A DNA stretch of 62,827 bases from Propionibacterium acidifaciens DSM 21887 (GCF_000426605.1 NZ_AUFR01000016.1:1-62827); one strand, 5' to 3'. Shown: positions 35,041 to 44,320, numbered from the stretch's first letter. Made by a program: numbers and translations. The notes: generated by a model from the letters alone, not told the origin.

Positions 35041-37460
35041 GAATCCTCCAGATCGTCACGGCGATCAGCCCCGCCAACGTCTACGGCGGCCCCACGACCG
35101 TCGCCGTCAACCAGTGCCGCGCCCTGGCCGACGCCGGGCACGACGTCCTGCTCGCGGCCGTCGGGCTCGGTTTCGAGGGAGCCTTCCCCGACAGCTGGGA
35201 GGGCGTACCCGTGAGGCTCTTCCCCGGCCACCGGGTGCTGCCCGGGGCCGGTTTCGCCGGCCTGGCCGGCCCGGCCCTCCACCGTTGGCTGAACCGCCAC
35301 GTCCACGAGGCCGACGTCGTCCACGTCCACCTGGCCCGCGACCTCGTCTCGCTGCCCGCCGCACGGATCGCCCAGCGGGCCGGGGTGCCGGTCCACGCCA
35401 TGACGCACGGCATGATCGACGCCTCCGACAACCCGCTGGCGGCCCCGCTCGACAGGGCCCTGACCGCCCGCGTGCTGGGCGACTGCGCTCGCGTCTTCCA
35501 CCTCACCGGGCGCGAGCGCGACGACCTGCGCTCGCTGTTCGGCCCCGGCCTCCGCCTCGAGGAGCTGCACAACGGCGTCCTCGTCCCCCCGGCCGAGCCC
35601 GGGCACCGCGCCGACGGGCCCCTCACGGTCCTCTACCTGGCCCGCGTCCAGGAGCGGAAGCGCCCCGGCGCCTTCGTCGAGACAGCGGAGCGCCTGGCCG
35701 GCGAGTTCCCCGATGCGCGCTTCGTCATGATCGGGCCCGACGAGGGCATCGGCGAACGGGTCCGCGCGCAGATCGCCGCGACCGGGCTCGGCGAGCGCCT
35801 CGTCTGGCGGGGCCCGGCGACGCACGAGGAGGGCGCCCGGGCGATGGCCGGGGCCGACGTCTACGTGCTCCCCTCGGTCGACGAGCCCTACCCGATGAGC
35901 GTCCTCGAGGCCATGGCCCAGGGGCTCCCGGTCGTCCTCACGGACAGCTGCGGCCTGGCCCCGGCCGTCGCCGAGCACGGCGCGGGCATCGTCACGGACG
36001 CCTCGACCGACCAGGTCGCCAACGCGGTGCGCACCCTGCTGTCCGACGCGGACCGGCGCCTGGCCACCGGCCGGCGGGCCTGGGCCACGGCCCGCGACGT
36101 CTTCGGCATGCCCGCCATCGCCCGTCAACTCGTCGAGGCCTACTCGTCCAGCGGCTCCTCCTCGTCCGGCGGCTCCTCCCCCGGCTCCCCCGGCGCGTCG
36201 GACGCGCCGGGGCGCCCGCGGCCCGGCCGACGGGCCCCCGAGCCGCGGAACGTGCTCCTCGTCGGCATCAACTACACCCCCGAGAGCACCGGCATCGCCC
36301 CTTACACGACCGGCATGGCCGAGGGGCTGGCCGCCGCCGGCCACCGGGTGCGCGTCATCACCGGCGTGCCCCACTACCCGTCGTGGTCGAACTTCACCGG
36401 CATGCGGGGCCTGCGCCGCCGGGAGCGCATCCACGGCATCGAGGTGCGCCGCGTGCGCCACTTCATCGGCTCGGGCGGCCACGGCCCCGGGCGCATCGGC
36501 CAGGAGCTCAGCTTCGGCGCCGGCGCCCTGACCAGTTCGTGGCGCGGCGCCGAGGCGGTCATCGCCGTGAGCCCCGCCCTGCTCGCCACCGCCTGCGTCC
36601 TCGCCCGCGCCAGGGTCACCGGCAGGCCGGTCGGCGTGTGGGTGCAGGACCTCTACTCCTCCGGCGCCGCCGAGATAGAGCAGGCCGGGCTCGTCTCGCG
36701 CCTGCTCACCCGGGTCGAGTCCCGGGTGCTGCGCAGCGCCGACGGCGTGCTGGTCATCCACCCCCGCTTCCGCGACCACGTCGTGAACGTCCTGGGCGTC
36801 GACCCCGACCGGGTCGCCGTCTGCCGCAACTGGTGCCACGTGGACGCCGACCGGTGCGACGAGCGGCTGGCGGCGGGGCTGCGCAGGCAGTACTTCGGCG
36901 ACGCCCCGGTCGTCGCGCTGCACACCGGCAACATGGGTGCCAAGCAGGGCCTGGAGAACCTCGTCGACACGGCCCGCTACGCCGAGCGGACCGGCTCCGA
37001 CACGGTCATCGCCCTCGTCGGCGACGGCTCCCGCCGCGAGGCCCTCATGGAGTACGGGGCCGGCGCGAGGAACCTCGTCTTCGTGCCCTCGCTGCCCGAC
37101 GAGGAGTACCGCGCCATCCTGGCGGCGGGCGACGTGCTCCTCGTCAACGAGAAGCCGGGCCTGCGCGAGATGGCGGTGCCCAGCAAACTCACCACCTACT
37201 TCCGCAGCGGCCGGCCGGTCGTCGCGGCGACCGAGCCCGACTCGTCGACCGCCCACGAGATGGCGGCCGCCGGAGCCGGCGAGGTCGTCCCGCCGGCCGA
37301 CCCGGCCGCCCTGCTCGGCGCGATCGAACGCATCGCGGCCGACCCCGCAGCCGCGGAACGGACCGGATGCAGCGCCCAGCGCTTCGTCCGGGAGAGGCTC
37401 ACCCCGGACGCGGCCGTCACGACCGTGCGCGATTGGCTGTCGCGCATGACGGGCCGCTGA
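35037..37460 (+). CDS. Fusion of two GT4 glycosyltransferases
   Basis: One 807-residue chain holds two complete GT-B enzymes. The first (1-~365) starts [20 protein letters not shown] and has the GT4 acceptor/donor motif [15 protein letters not shown] (about 281-295). A Ser/Gly/Pro/Arg linker (~368-402) follows. The second (~403-807) starts [21 protein letters not shown] with PHYPSW, as in WcaI/WbuB proteins that transfer fucose in colanic acid; its donor motif region is [15 protein letters not shown]. Both halves lack membrane helices. No frameshift or stop separates them, so two successive sugar transfers could be channelled. GTG start at 35037 overlaps the preceding stop. The downstream gmd and fcl supply GDP-fucose. 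Confidence 0.88.
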   Translation: MRILQIVTAISPANVYGGPTTVAVNQCRALADAGHDVLLAAVGLGFEGAFPDSWEGVPVRLFPGHRVLPGAGFAGLAGPALHRWLNRHVHEADVVHVHLARDLVSLPAARIAQRAGVPVHAMTHGMIDASDNPLAAPLDRALTARVLGDCARVFHLTGRERDDLRSLFGPGLRLEELHNGVLVPPAEPGHRADGPLTVLYLARVQERKRPGAFVETAERLAGEFPDARFVMIGPDEGIGERVRAQIAATGLGERLVWRGPATHEEGARAMAGADVYVLPSVDEPYPMSVLEAMAQGLPVVLTDSCGLAPAVAEHGAGIVTDASTDQVANAVRTLLSDADRRLATGRRAWATARDVFGMPAIARQLVEAYSSSGSSSSGGSSPGSPGASDAPGRPRPGRRAPEPRNVLLVGINYTPESTGIAPYTTGMAEGLAAAGHRVRVITGVPHYPSWSNFTGMRGLRRRERIHGIEVRRVRHFIGSGGHGPGRIGQELSFGAGALTSSWRGAEAVIAVSPALLATACVLARARVTGRPVGVWVQDLYSSGAAEIEQAGLVSRLLTRVESRVLRSADGVLVIHPRFRDHVVNVLGVDPDRVAVCRNWCHVDADRCDERLAAGLRRQYFGDAPVVALHTGNMGAKQGLENLVDTARYAERTGSDTVIALVGDGSRREALMEYGAGARNLVFVPSLPDEEYRAILAAGDVLLVNEKPGLREMAVPSKLTTYFRSGRPVVAATEPDSSTAHEMAAAGAGEVVPPADPAALLGAIERIAADPAAAERTGCSAQRFVRERLTPDAAVTTVRDWLSRMTGR

Positions 37461-37512
37461 GACGCCGGACCACCGGACCGAGCAAGCATCCACCCCTAGC
37501 GAAAGTCACACC

Positions 37513-38565
37513 ATGTCCACACGAGCATTCATCACCGGCATCACGGGCCAGGACGGCTCCTACCTGGCGGAGCTCCTGCTCTCGAAGGGCTACGAGGTGC
37601 ACGGCCTCATCCGCCGCTCCTCGAGCTTCAACACCCACCGCATCGACCACCTCTACCGCGACCCCCACGATCCGGACGCCCGGCTGTTCCTGCACTACGG
37701 CGACCTGTCCGACGGCGCCCGCCTCGTGACGCTGCTGCACGGCATCGACCCGGAGGAGGTCTACAACCTCGCCGCCCAGTCGCACGTGCGCGTCTCCTTC
37801 GACGAGCCCGAGCACACCGCCGACACCACCGGCGTCGGCACCGTCCGGCTGCTCGAGGCCGTGCGACAGTCCGGCATCGGGGCCCGCTTCTACCAGGCCT
37901 CCACCTCGGAGCTGTTCGGCGCGACCCCGCCGCCGCAGAACGAGTCCACGCCGATGTACCCGCGCTCGCCCTACGGCGCGGCGAAGATGTACAGCTACTG
38001 GATCACCAAGAACTACCGCGAGGCCTACGACATGTTCGCGGTCAACGGGATCCTCTTCAACCACGAGTCCCCGCGCCGCGGCGGCACCTTCGTGACCCGC
38101 AAGATCACGCGCGCCGTGGCCGCCATCAAGGCCGGCCTCCAGGACGAGCTCTACATGGGCAACATCGATGCGATCCGCGACTGGGGCTACGCCGCCGAGT
38201 ACGTCGAGGGCATGTGGCGCATCATGCAGGCCGACGAGCCCGAGGACTTCTGCCTGGCCACCGGCCGCGGCACGACGGTGCGCGAGTTCCTCGACCACGC
38301 CTTCGGGCACGTGGGCCTGGACTGGCACGACCATGTGCGCTTCGACGAGCGCTATCTGCGCCCCACCGAGGTCGACGCCCTCATCGGCGACCCGACGAAG
38401 GCCCACGAGAGGCTCGGCTGGCACGCCCGGGTCGACGTCAAGGAGCTCGCCGAGATCATGGTGGACGCGGACATCGAGATCCTCGCCCACCACACCGATC
38501 CCTGGATCGACGTGCCCCGCACCGACTGGGCCGACCGGGTCCCGCGAGTGGAGGCGCGGGCATGA
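37513..38565 (+). CDS. gmd: GDP-mannose 4,6-dehydratase
   Basis: A 350-residue short-chain dehydrogenase-type dehydratase. NADP motif [12 protein letters not shown] (about 9-20), the GMD signature [17 protein letters not shown], the catalytic STSELFG and Tyr154-x3-Lys158 (PYGAAK), and NHESPRRG near ~185 are all present. It converts GDP-mannose to GDP-4-keto-6-deoxymannose, the first step to GDP-L-fucose. Length is normal. It overlaps fcl by 4 bp, so both are made together, and it lies 52 bp after the fused glycosyltransferase. Confidence 0.96.
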   Translation: MSTRAFITGITGQDGSYLAELLLSKGYEVHGLIRRSSSFNTHRIDHLYRDPHDPDARLFLHYGDLSDGARLVTLLHGIDPEEVYNLAAQSHVRVSFDEPEHTADTTGVGTVRLLEAVRQSGIGARFYQASTSELFGATPPPQNESTPMYPRSPYGAAKMYSYWITKNYREAYDMFAVNGILFNHESPRRGGTFVTRKITRAVAAIKAGLQDELYMGNIDAIRDWGYAAEYVEGMWRIMQADEPEDFCLATGRGTTVREFLDHAFGHVGLDWHDHVRFDERYLRPTEVDALIGDPTKAHERLGWHARVDVKELAEIMVDADIEILAHHTDPWIDVPRTDWADRVPRVEARA

Positions 38566-39599
38566 GCAGCACGACCCACTCCCCCGCCCCGACCGGCCGC
38601 CCCGACCCGATCGACCGCGACGCGGTGACCTACGTCGCCGGGCACCGCGGCCTCGTCGGCTCGGCCATCTGGCGCCGCCTCGAACGGGCAGGCTTCAGCC
38701 GTCTCGTCGGCGCGAGCCACGCGGAGCTCGACCTGACCGACCGGGCGGCCGTCCTCGCCCGCTTCGAGGCCGTCCGGCCCCGCTACGTCTTCCTGGCGGC
38801 GGCCAAGGTCGGCGGCATCATGGCGAACGACATGTACCCGGTCGACTTCCTGTCGGTCAACCTGCGCATCCAAACCAACGTCATGGACGCGGCCCTGGCC
38901 ACCGGCACCGAGCGGCTGCTGTTCCTCGGCTCCTCGTGCATCTACCCGAAGCTGGCCCCCCAGCCGATCCCCGAGGACGCGCTGCTCACCGGCCACCTGG
39001 AGCCCACGAACGACGCCTACGCGATCGCGAAGATCGCCGGCATCATCGGCACCCAGGCGGTGCGCCGCCAGTACGGCCTGCCGTGGATCTCCGCCATGCC
39101 GACGAACCTGTATGGCCCCGAGGACAACTTCGCCCTCGTCGGCTCGCACGTCCTGCCGGCCATGATCCGCCGCTACGACGAGGCCGTCCGCACCGGGGCC
39201 ACGAGCATCACGAACTGGGGCACCGGCACGCCGCGCCGCGAATTCCTCCACGTGGACGACATGGCCGACGCCTGCCTGTACCTCATGGACCACTACGACG
39301 GCCCGAGCCAGGTCAACGTGGGCACCGGCAGGGACTGCACGATCGCCGAGCTCGCCGGGCTCGTGGCCGAGGCCACCGGGTACACCGGCGAGGTCGTCTG
39401 GGACGACTCCAAGCCCGACGGCACCCCGCAGAAGCTCCTCGACGTGAGCCTGCTGACCGGCATGGGCTGGCGGCCCCGCTACGGGCTGCGCGAGGGCATC
39501 GCCGACACCGTCGCCTGGTACCGGGCGCACCGGGCCGACTTCCGCGACCGCGACGCCGAACACCGGGACGCGGGCCGGCCGGATGCGGGGCGGGCATGA
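38562..39599 (+). CDS. fcl: GDP-L-fucose synthase
   Basis: A 345-residue epimerase-reductase. The motif [16 protein letters not shown] (about 25-40) binds [20 protein letters not shown] carries catalytic Ser and Cys; Tyr153-x3-Lys157 is in [20 protein letters not shown] and [15 protein letters not shown] are also typical. It completes GDP-L-fucose synthesis after GMD. An extra N-terminal ~20 residues (Pro-rich) and a C-terminal His/Arg/Asp-rich tail exceed the family length. ATGA overlaps exist with both flanking genes, so gmd, fcl and the ligase gene are translationally coupled. Confidence 0.96.
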   Translation: MSSTTHSPAPTGRPDPIDRDAVTYVAGHRGLVGSAIWRRLERAGFSRLVGASHAELDLTDRAAVLARFEAVRPRYVFLAAAKVGGIMANDMYPVDFLSVNLRIQTNVMDAALATGTERLLFLGSSCIYPKLAPQPIPEDALLTGHLEPTNDAYAIAKIAGIIGTQAVRRQYGLPWISAMPTNLYGPEDNFALVGSHVLPAMIRRYDEAVRTGATSITNWGTGTPRREFLHVDDMADACLYLMDHYDGPSQVNVGTGRDCTIAELAGLVAEATGYTGEVVWDDSKPDGTPQKLLDVSLLTGMGWRPRYGLREGIADTVAWYRAHRADFRDRDAEHRDAGRPDAGRA

Positions 39600-41206
39600 T
39601 CAACGGCCCCTGGGTCGACCACTACCCGCCGGGCATCGAGAGGACCCTGCCGCCGGTCACCGACGACATCGTGGCCCATCTGCGGCTGGAGACCGTCGAT
39701 CCCGACCGCGTGGCGCTGCGCCGCGATCGGCGGGCCCTCGGCTACGGACGGCTCGTCGAGGCGCTGCACCGCGTCGCCGCCGGGCTGCTCGCCGCGGGGC
39801 TGGCCCCCGGCGACCGCCTCGCCCTCGTCGCCGGAGCCTCGCCCGAGCACGTCATCGCGCTGCTGGCCGCCCTGCGCGCCGGGGCCGTCGTCGTCGAGCA
39901 CGACACGGCCGCCACCGCCCACGAGCTCGCCGGGCTGTTCGCCGACCACGGCGCGCGCCTGGCGGTCGTCGACGCCCCGGTGGCCGACCGGCTGCCCGCC
40001 GGTGTGCGGGCTGTCGTCATCGACCCGGCCGCCTCGACCACGGACGACGGGGCCGACGCCTCGCCGGACTGGGCCGGGCTGCTCGCCCACGAGCCGCTCG
40101 CGGCCGGCGCCGCGCGCCCGGCGGCGGACGGGACGGCGCTGCTGCTGTACACCTCCGGGACGACCGGCCGGTCGAAGGGCGTGCCCTTCACGCACGCCAT
40201 GGTCGGCCACGCCATCGACCAGAACCTCAACTTCTTCCGCAACCAGGCCCGCGGCGACGGCGTGCACTATCTCACGCTGCCGCTCAACCACGTCTACTCG
40301 CTCGTCGACCACCTGCTCAGCGGGCTGGCCCGCGCCGTCGAGCTCGTCGCCTTCGACCGGGGCGACATCGGCGCCGTCGTGCGCACCGCCGCGGTCCGCC
40401 CGCCCCGCAAGCTGGCGACGGTGCCCCCGATCCTCGCGGCGATCGCCGCCGCCGCGGCGCGGGCGGGCGTGCGATTCGACGACCTCTACGTCGTCACCGG
40501 CGGCATGCCGATGTCCGAGCAGCTCGTCCGGGACTGGCTGGCGGTGAGCGACCAGCGGCCCGTCAACGGCTGGGGCATGACCGAGTCCTGCGGCTACGGG
40601 CTCATGCCGCTGCCCGACCCCGAGCTGATCCCGCCGGGCAGCTGCGGCGTGCCGCTGCCCGGGCTGGACGTGCGCGTCTGCGATCCCGCCGACCCGACCC
40701 GCGAGCTCGGCCCGGGCGCGCGCGGCGAGCTGCAGCTGCGCGGGCGCCTCGTCACCGCCGGCTACTGGAACGACCCGCGGGCCACCGCCGAGGCCTTCAC
40801 CCCCGACGGCCATCTGCGCACCGGCGACCTGGTGAGCATGGACGAGGAGGGCTTCTTCCACTTCCACGGCCGGCTCAAGGAGATCATCTCGGTGCAGGGC
40901 GAGAACGTCGCCCCCGCCGAGGTCGAGCAGCTCCTCGAGACCGTCCCGGGCATCGACCGGGCCTTCGTCCACGCGCGCGGCACGACGCCGGGCGTGAATC
41001 TGCTCATGGCCGCCTGCACGGCCGAGCCAGGGGCCCGGGTCGACACGGCGGCGGCCCTGGCGCTGTGCGCCGAACGGCTGGCCCCGTACAAGGTGCCGAT
41101 GCGCCTGACCGTGGTCGACGAGCTGCCGCTGACCCCCGCCGGCAAGCCGCGCCGCGACATCGACGGGCACGCCTGGACGCGCGCGCACCGGGTGGGGAGG
41201 CGCTGA
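39596..41206 (+). CDS. AMP-forming acyl ligase (ANL superfamily)
   Basis: A 536-residue adenylating enzyme. Core motifs: A3 YTSGTTGRSKG (185-195), A5 NGWGMTESCGYG, A7 HLRTGDLVSMDEEG, A8 GRLKEIISVQGENVAPAEVE, and A10 PLTPAGKPRRD with the adenylation lysine. It activates a carboxylate with ATP and passes it to CoA or to a carrier-protein thiol. The next gene is a carrier protein, making the latter attractive. The N-terminal LPPVTDDIVAHL and the compact linker do not point to a known substrate class. It overlaps fcl by 4 bp, tying it to GDP-fucose polymer synthesis. Confidence 0.88.
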   Translation: MINGPWVDHYPPGIERTLPPVTDDIVAHLRLETVDPDRVALRRDRRALGYGRLVEALHRVAAGLLAAGLAPGDRLALVAGASPEHVIALLAALRAGAVVVEHDTAATAHELAGLFADHGARLAVVDAPVADRLPAGVRAVVIDPAASTTDDGADASPDWAGLLAHEPLAAGAARPAADGTALLLYTSGTTGRSKGVPFTHAMVGHAIDQNLNFFRNQARGDGVHYLTLPLNHVYSLVDHLLSGLARAVELVAFDRGDIGAVVRTAAVRPPRKLATVPPILAAIAAAAARAGVRFDDLYVVTGGMPMSEQLVRDWLAVSDQRPVNGWGMTESCGYGLMPLPDPELIPPGSCGVPLPGLDVRVCDPADPTRELGPGARGELQLRGRLVTAGYWNDPRATAEAFTPDGHLRTGDLVSMDEEGFFHFHGRLKEIISVQGENVAPAEVEQLLETVPGIDRAFVHARGTTPGVNLLMAACTAEPGARVDTAAALALCAERLAPYKVPMRLTVVDELPLTPAGKPRRDIDGHAWTRAHRVGRR

Positions 41207-41313
41207 GATGGGCACCGCGACCGGCCGGCGGGACTCGCCGCGGCCCTCCCGGGCCGGGGGCGGCAGACCGCTCGGGGGCCGCTGCGGATCCCGGCACGAC
41301 AGGAGATGGTGAG

Positions 41314-41556
41314 ATGAACGGAACGGAGCAGGCGGTGCGCGAGGCGCTCGCCGAAGTGGGCAACCTGGACGAGGACGTGACGACGCTCGCCGCGGACGCC
41401 TCGCTGGCCGATGCGGGACTGACCTCGCACGCAGCGGTGAGCCTGCTGCTCGAGATCGAGGACCGGCTCGGCATCGAATTCCCGCCCGAGCGGATGACGC
41501 CCGCCACGATGGCCTCCATCGGCGCCATCGTCGCCGAGATCGAGGCCCTGTCGTGA
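41314..41556 (+). CDS. Acyl/aminoacyl carrier protein
   Basis: An 80-residue four-helix carrier protein, acidic. The phosphopantetheine site is ADAGLTSHAAVSLLLEIE with Ser38; the usual DSL is replaced by TSH, a form seen in carrier proteins encoded beside amino acid:[carrier protein] ligases. Helix III region EFPPERMTPATMASIGAI also fits. A holo-ACP synthase encoded elsewhere must add the arm. ATG 41314 follows GGAGATGG. The stop overlaps the next gene (GTGA), so carrier and loader are made in step. Confidence 0.9.
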   Translation: MNGTEQAVREALAEVGNLDEDVTTLAADASLADAGLTSHAAVSLLLEIEDRLGIEFPPERMTPATMASIGAIVAEIEALS

Positions 41557-42470
41557 GCCTGGTCGACGGCGAGGGCGCGCTGCGCGGGGCGCTGCGCGGG
41601 GCGGGCCATCTGCTCCCGGGGGCGCGCCCGGGCATCGACGGGCACGGGCCCGAGTTCGAGGCCGTCGTCGACGGGCTCTGGCGCGCCTACGCCGACCGGG
41701 CGCCGGCCGGCACCCCGGTCATGGCCTTCGGCCCGCTCATCGACACGGCCCAGTTCACCGCCACCGACTACCCGCGGTCCTTCCCCCAGCTGGTCGGCGA
41801 AGTCGAGGTCTTCCGCGGGGGCGACCCCGAGCACCGCGCCCTCATCGGGGACGTCGACGCGGGCAGGGACTGGACCGGGTACTTCGAACCGAGCGGCATG
41901 ACGCTCGTCCCCGCGACCTGCCAGAACGTCTACCCCCGCTACGCGGGCACCCTCGAGGCGCCGACGACCGTCTTCTGCCGCAGCTGGTGCTTCCGCCACG
42001 AGCCGAGCGAGGACCCGGTGCGCATGGTGGCCTTCCGCATCTGCGAGTACGTCCACCTGGGCACCCCGGACAGCGCGGAGGCCTTCCGCGCCGACTGGCT
42101 CGAACTGCTCCTCGACCTCTTCCGCGGCCTCGGTCTCGACGTGGCCGCCGACCGGGCGAACGACCCCTTCTTCGGACGCGTCGGCCGGATGCTGGCGGCC
42201 AACCAGCTGCAGTCGGGCATGAAGAACGAGATCAGCGTCGACCTGTACCCCGACCGCCGGACGGCCATCTCGAGCTCGAACGCGCACCGCACGCACTTCG
42301 CCGACAACTTCGGCATCCGCCTCCCCGACGGCGGGCCGGCGCACACGGCCTGCGCCGGCTTCGGCATCGAACGGGTCGCGATCGCCCTGCTCGCCACCCA
42401 CGGCATGGCCGTCGCCGACTGGCCGGGGCCGGTGCGCCGGGCGCTGCGGCTCGGCCGGGAGACGGTCTGA
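41553..42470 (+). CDS. Class II aaRS-like amino acid:[carrier protein] ligase
   Basis: A 305-residue protein resembling the catalytic core of atypical seryl-tRNA synthetases without a tRNA-binding domain. Family hallmarks: zinc ligands Cys123 (ATCQNVYPRY), Glu165 (RICEYVHLG) and Cys267 (HTACAGFG), motif 2 region CFRHEPSEDPVRMVAFR, and motif 3 FGIERVAIALLATHG. Such enzymes (for example Bradyrhizobium Bll0957) adenylate glycine or alanine and transfer it to the phosphopantetheine arm of a dedicated carrier protein. Here that carrier is the preceding overlapping gene. The fate of the carried amino acid is unknown in the family; the fucose-polymer context suggests polysaccharide decoration (inference). 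Confidence 0.9.
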   Translation: MSLVDGEGALRGALRGAGHLLPGARPGIDGHGPEFEAVVDGLWRAYADRAPAGTPVMAFGPLIDTAQFTATDYPRSFPQLVGEVEVFRGGDPEHRALIGDVDAGRDWTGYFEPSGMTLVPATCQNVYPRYAGTLEAPTTVFCRSWCFRHEPSEDPVRMVAFRICEYVHLGTPDSAEAFRADWLELLLDLFRGLGLDVAADRANDPFFGRVGRMLAANQLQSGMKNEISVDLYPDRRTAISSSNAHRTHFADNFGIRLPDGGPAHTACAGFGIERVAIALLATHGMAVADWPGPVRRALRLGRETV

Positions 42471-42475
42471 GAGAA

Positions 42476-42491
42476 GGCCGAGGCTTCGGCC
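42476..42491 (+). terminator. Hairpin at the end of the rightward polysaccharide operon
   Basis: GGCCGA / TCGGCC arms close a GGCT loop immediately after the ligase stop, followed by a relatively A-rich stretch (42492-42600) without a gene. Confidence 0.6.
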
Positions 42492-42707
42492 AAGCAGCAA
42501 CGAAAAAGAGGTACGGCGAGGGAGGGGTACTGCCGCCACAAAACGAGATTGGTTGTCGGTTCGAGGGGGTGGGAGATGCTGAAAATCATTGTTAAAGCGG
42601 ATCGCCTCGGGCGCCTGGGGACGTGGTTGCGTGATGTCCTGCGTCGGTTTTTTAGCGGGCCGGTTGTGGGGGCGTGATCGGCGTCCGGGGGGCAGGGGGA
42701 CGCGGCC

Positions 42708-43090
42708 ATGGGACGGCCACCGGTGTTCGGTGCGGGGGCCAGGACCCGGGATGGCGTGCTGTCCGGCGAGACCGCGGTCGCCGTGGCGGCCCGCGAGGAG
42801 AAGGCCTCCGGGCAGTCGATCGGGGCCGGTGGAAGGCAGAGTTCCTCGAAGCGGGGAGGACTGCTCCGGCGGCCGGACCCGGCGTGTCGCGGGCCGCTCC
42901 TCGAAGCCCGGGTCCGGCTGGTGCTGGTCACCCGCCGCGGACCAGCACGACGCGACCGCCGGAGTCGAGCCGGCCCCCGCGGAGGCCGAAGCCATGCTCG
43001 ACGGGGTCACGCCGCTGGACCGTCCCACCGACCCCGGGACGGGCGAGACCGCCCCGATCACGCCGGTCACCGACAACGACGGACCGTTCC
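42708..43090 (+). pseudogene. IS3-family transposase relic (OrfA head joined to OrfB middle)
   Basis: The first part reads MGRPPVFGAGARTRDG, then LSGETAVAVAAREEKASGQSI, the helix-turn-helix OrfA of an IS3-type element, and slips frame to WKAEFLEAGRTAPAAG. It then jumps, after a deletion, to about 75 residues from the middle of the OrfB integrase (GGRTRRVAGRSSKPG to VTDNDGPFR, about 42874-43085). The latter part is almost identical in DNA to 62390-62610 on the other strand. The element has lost its ends, the first and third catalytic acids and much of both genes. It separates the polysaccharide locus from the SOS gene. Confidence 0.75.
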
Positions 43091-43445
43091 GGTTGCACGG
43101 CCTCCGGCGCACCCGACGGCATGGGGCCGATCCCCGCCTCGGCCCCGGGGGTGCGGTCATGCCGACGACCCCGGCCCGCCCCAACGGGCTGGTGAGGGGC
43201 GCCGGTCGACCGACGCCGGGAATCGTCGGTGCGGGCTGCTTGGCTGTCGGGTGTCCGGGCGGGGTCCCGCGACGAACCGCAGAACGAGCGGTCCGCCGCG
43301 GGTCTTCCCGAGGAACTCGAACAGGTGTACGATACTCCAGTAGTCGAACAGTTGTTCGAGCGCTCGGGGCGGTTCAAGCCCCGACGACCCGCCCGCCCAC
43401 GCGGACGGGTTCTCGCGGACGGGTTCTCACGTGCAGGAGGTTGAC
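43091..43445. promoter_or_regulatory. SOS-controlled promoter region (LexA box 43344-43359)
   Basis: TCGAACAGTTGTTCGA at 43344-43359 is a perfect match to the actinobacterial LexA box (CGAAC-N4-GTTCG). A possible -10, TACGAT, lies at 43328-43333 just upstream, so LexA would block initiation or early elongation. The rest of this 355-bp stretch (43091-43320) shows no gene and no further IS sequence. Confidence 0.85.
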
Positions 43446-44060
43446 ATGACTCAGCTCGATCGGCTCGCCGGTTCCGACCGGCTCACTCGGCACTGCCAGG
43501 GCGCCGGGCCGGCCCGCGGGGGTGCGCGCGAGGGCGTCCGGGGCGTCGGTGCGCCGGCGTCGGTCGGCGTCCCGCGCGGTCCGGCGTCCCGTCCGGCGCA
43601 GCCCGGGAGCCCCTCCCGCGCCGCCGGGCCCACCCCTCCGGCGGCCCGGCAGGGCTTCACCGGGCCCTCGCTCGTCCCGCTGCCCCTGGGCACGGGCGCC
43701 CGCGCGTGCACGCTGGCCGATCCGGCTCCGGGCGTCCCCGACGACGGGGCCGAGCACGTCCAGGTGCTGAGCGCCGAACTGCTGGCCGCCGCCTGCGCCG
43801 AGCCGGTGCCGGTCGAGGTCCCCGCCGTCCCCGCGGGGGCCGTGCGTCCCGCGCCGCTCGCCCAGCGGCGGCGCGGCGACGGCGTCAGGAGGCCGTCCGG
43901 CCGGACGGATCCCGGGCGCGGCGCCGTCGTCGCCGCGGCGTCCTTCCTCGCCGCGATCGCGCTGGGTTTCGGCGGGGTGGTCCACGCCTTCCTCGCGATC
44001 CCCGACACGCCCGTCGAGCCCGGCCAAGGCGCCGTCGTCCAGGTCGACCACGGGCACTGA
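43446..44060 (+). CDS. SOS-inducible small membrane protein (DivS/ChiZ position)
   Basis: A 204-residue protein. Residues 1-158 are Pro/Ala/Gly/Arg-rich and probably disordered; one membrane helix spans ~160-184 (AVVAAASFLAAIALGFGGVV); a 20-residue tail ends in VVQVDHGH. No LysM domain follows the helix. The ATG has a perfect AGGAGG ribosome site, and the promoter carries a LexA box. In other actinobacteria the gene before nrdR and next to lexA is the SOS-induced cell-division suppressor (DivS, ChiZ/Rv2719c), many with a C-terminal LysM. Position, control and single-helix topology support that role; sequence similarity itself is weak. No lexA gene is in the window. Confidence 0.7.
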   Translation: MTQLDRLAGSDRLTRHCQGAGPARGGAREGVRGVGAPASVGVPRGPASRPAQPGSPSRAAGPTPPAARQGFTGPSLVPLPLGTGARACTLADPAPGVPDDGAEHVQVLSAELLAAACAEPVPVEVPAVPAGAVRPAPLAQRRRGDGVRRPSGRTDPGRGAVVAAASFLAAIALGFGGVVHAFLAIPDTPVEPGQGAVVQVDHGH

Positions 44061-44275
44061 GTCCGGGTGACGCGCCGACGACGCGCCGGAGGCCTGTTCG
44101 TCGTGGGCGTCATGACGGGTCCGGTCCGGGCGTCGGGGCTCCGGAGTCGTTCATTCGGGGTGACGAGGGATGTCACCGCCGGGCGGGCCCCGGGGTCCGC
44201 CCGACGGTGAGAAGGTCCGCGCCGCGGAGTCCCTCCCCGGCGGCTCCGCCCGGCGCCGCGAGCGGTGTACTGTAC

Positions 44276-44320
44276 CCACATCTAGTAGTTGCACGTCTGT
44301 TGTTCGTCCACAGATTGTGG
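44276..44320 (+). promoter_or_regulatory. Pair of NrdR boxes upstream of nrdR-nrdJ
   Basis: Box 1 (44276-44290) reads CCACATCTAGTAGTT with the CATCTAGT core common in actinobacterial NrdR boxes. Box 2 (44308-44320) is the palindrome CCACAGATTGTGG. Their centres are about 31 bp apart, close to three helical turns, as expected for cooperative NrdR binding. They lie 100-140 bp upstream of nrdR, implying autoregulation of the nrdR-nrdJ unit. Confidence 0.65.

Noticed and set aside
34689-37493. A 934-codon antisense frame opposite the fused glycosyltransferase
   Set aside because: Composition is typical of antisense shadows in GC-rich genes (Val/Gly/Ala/Asp-rich, no family pattern); the sense strand has clear GT4 motifs.
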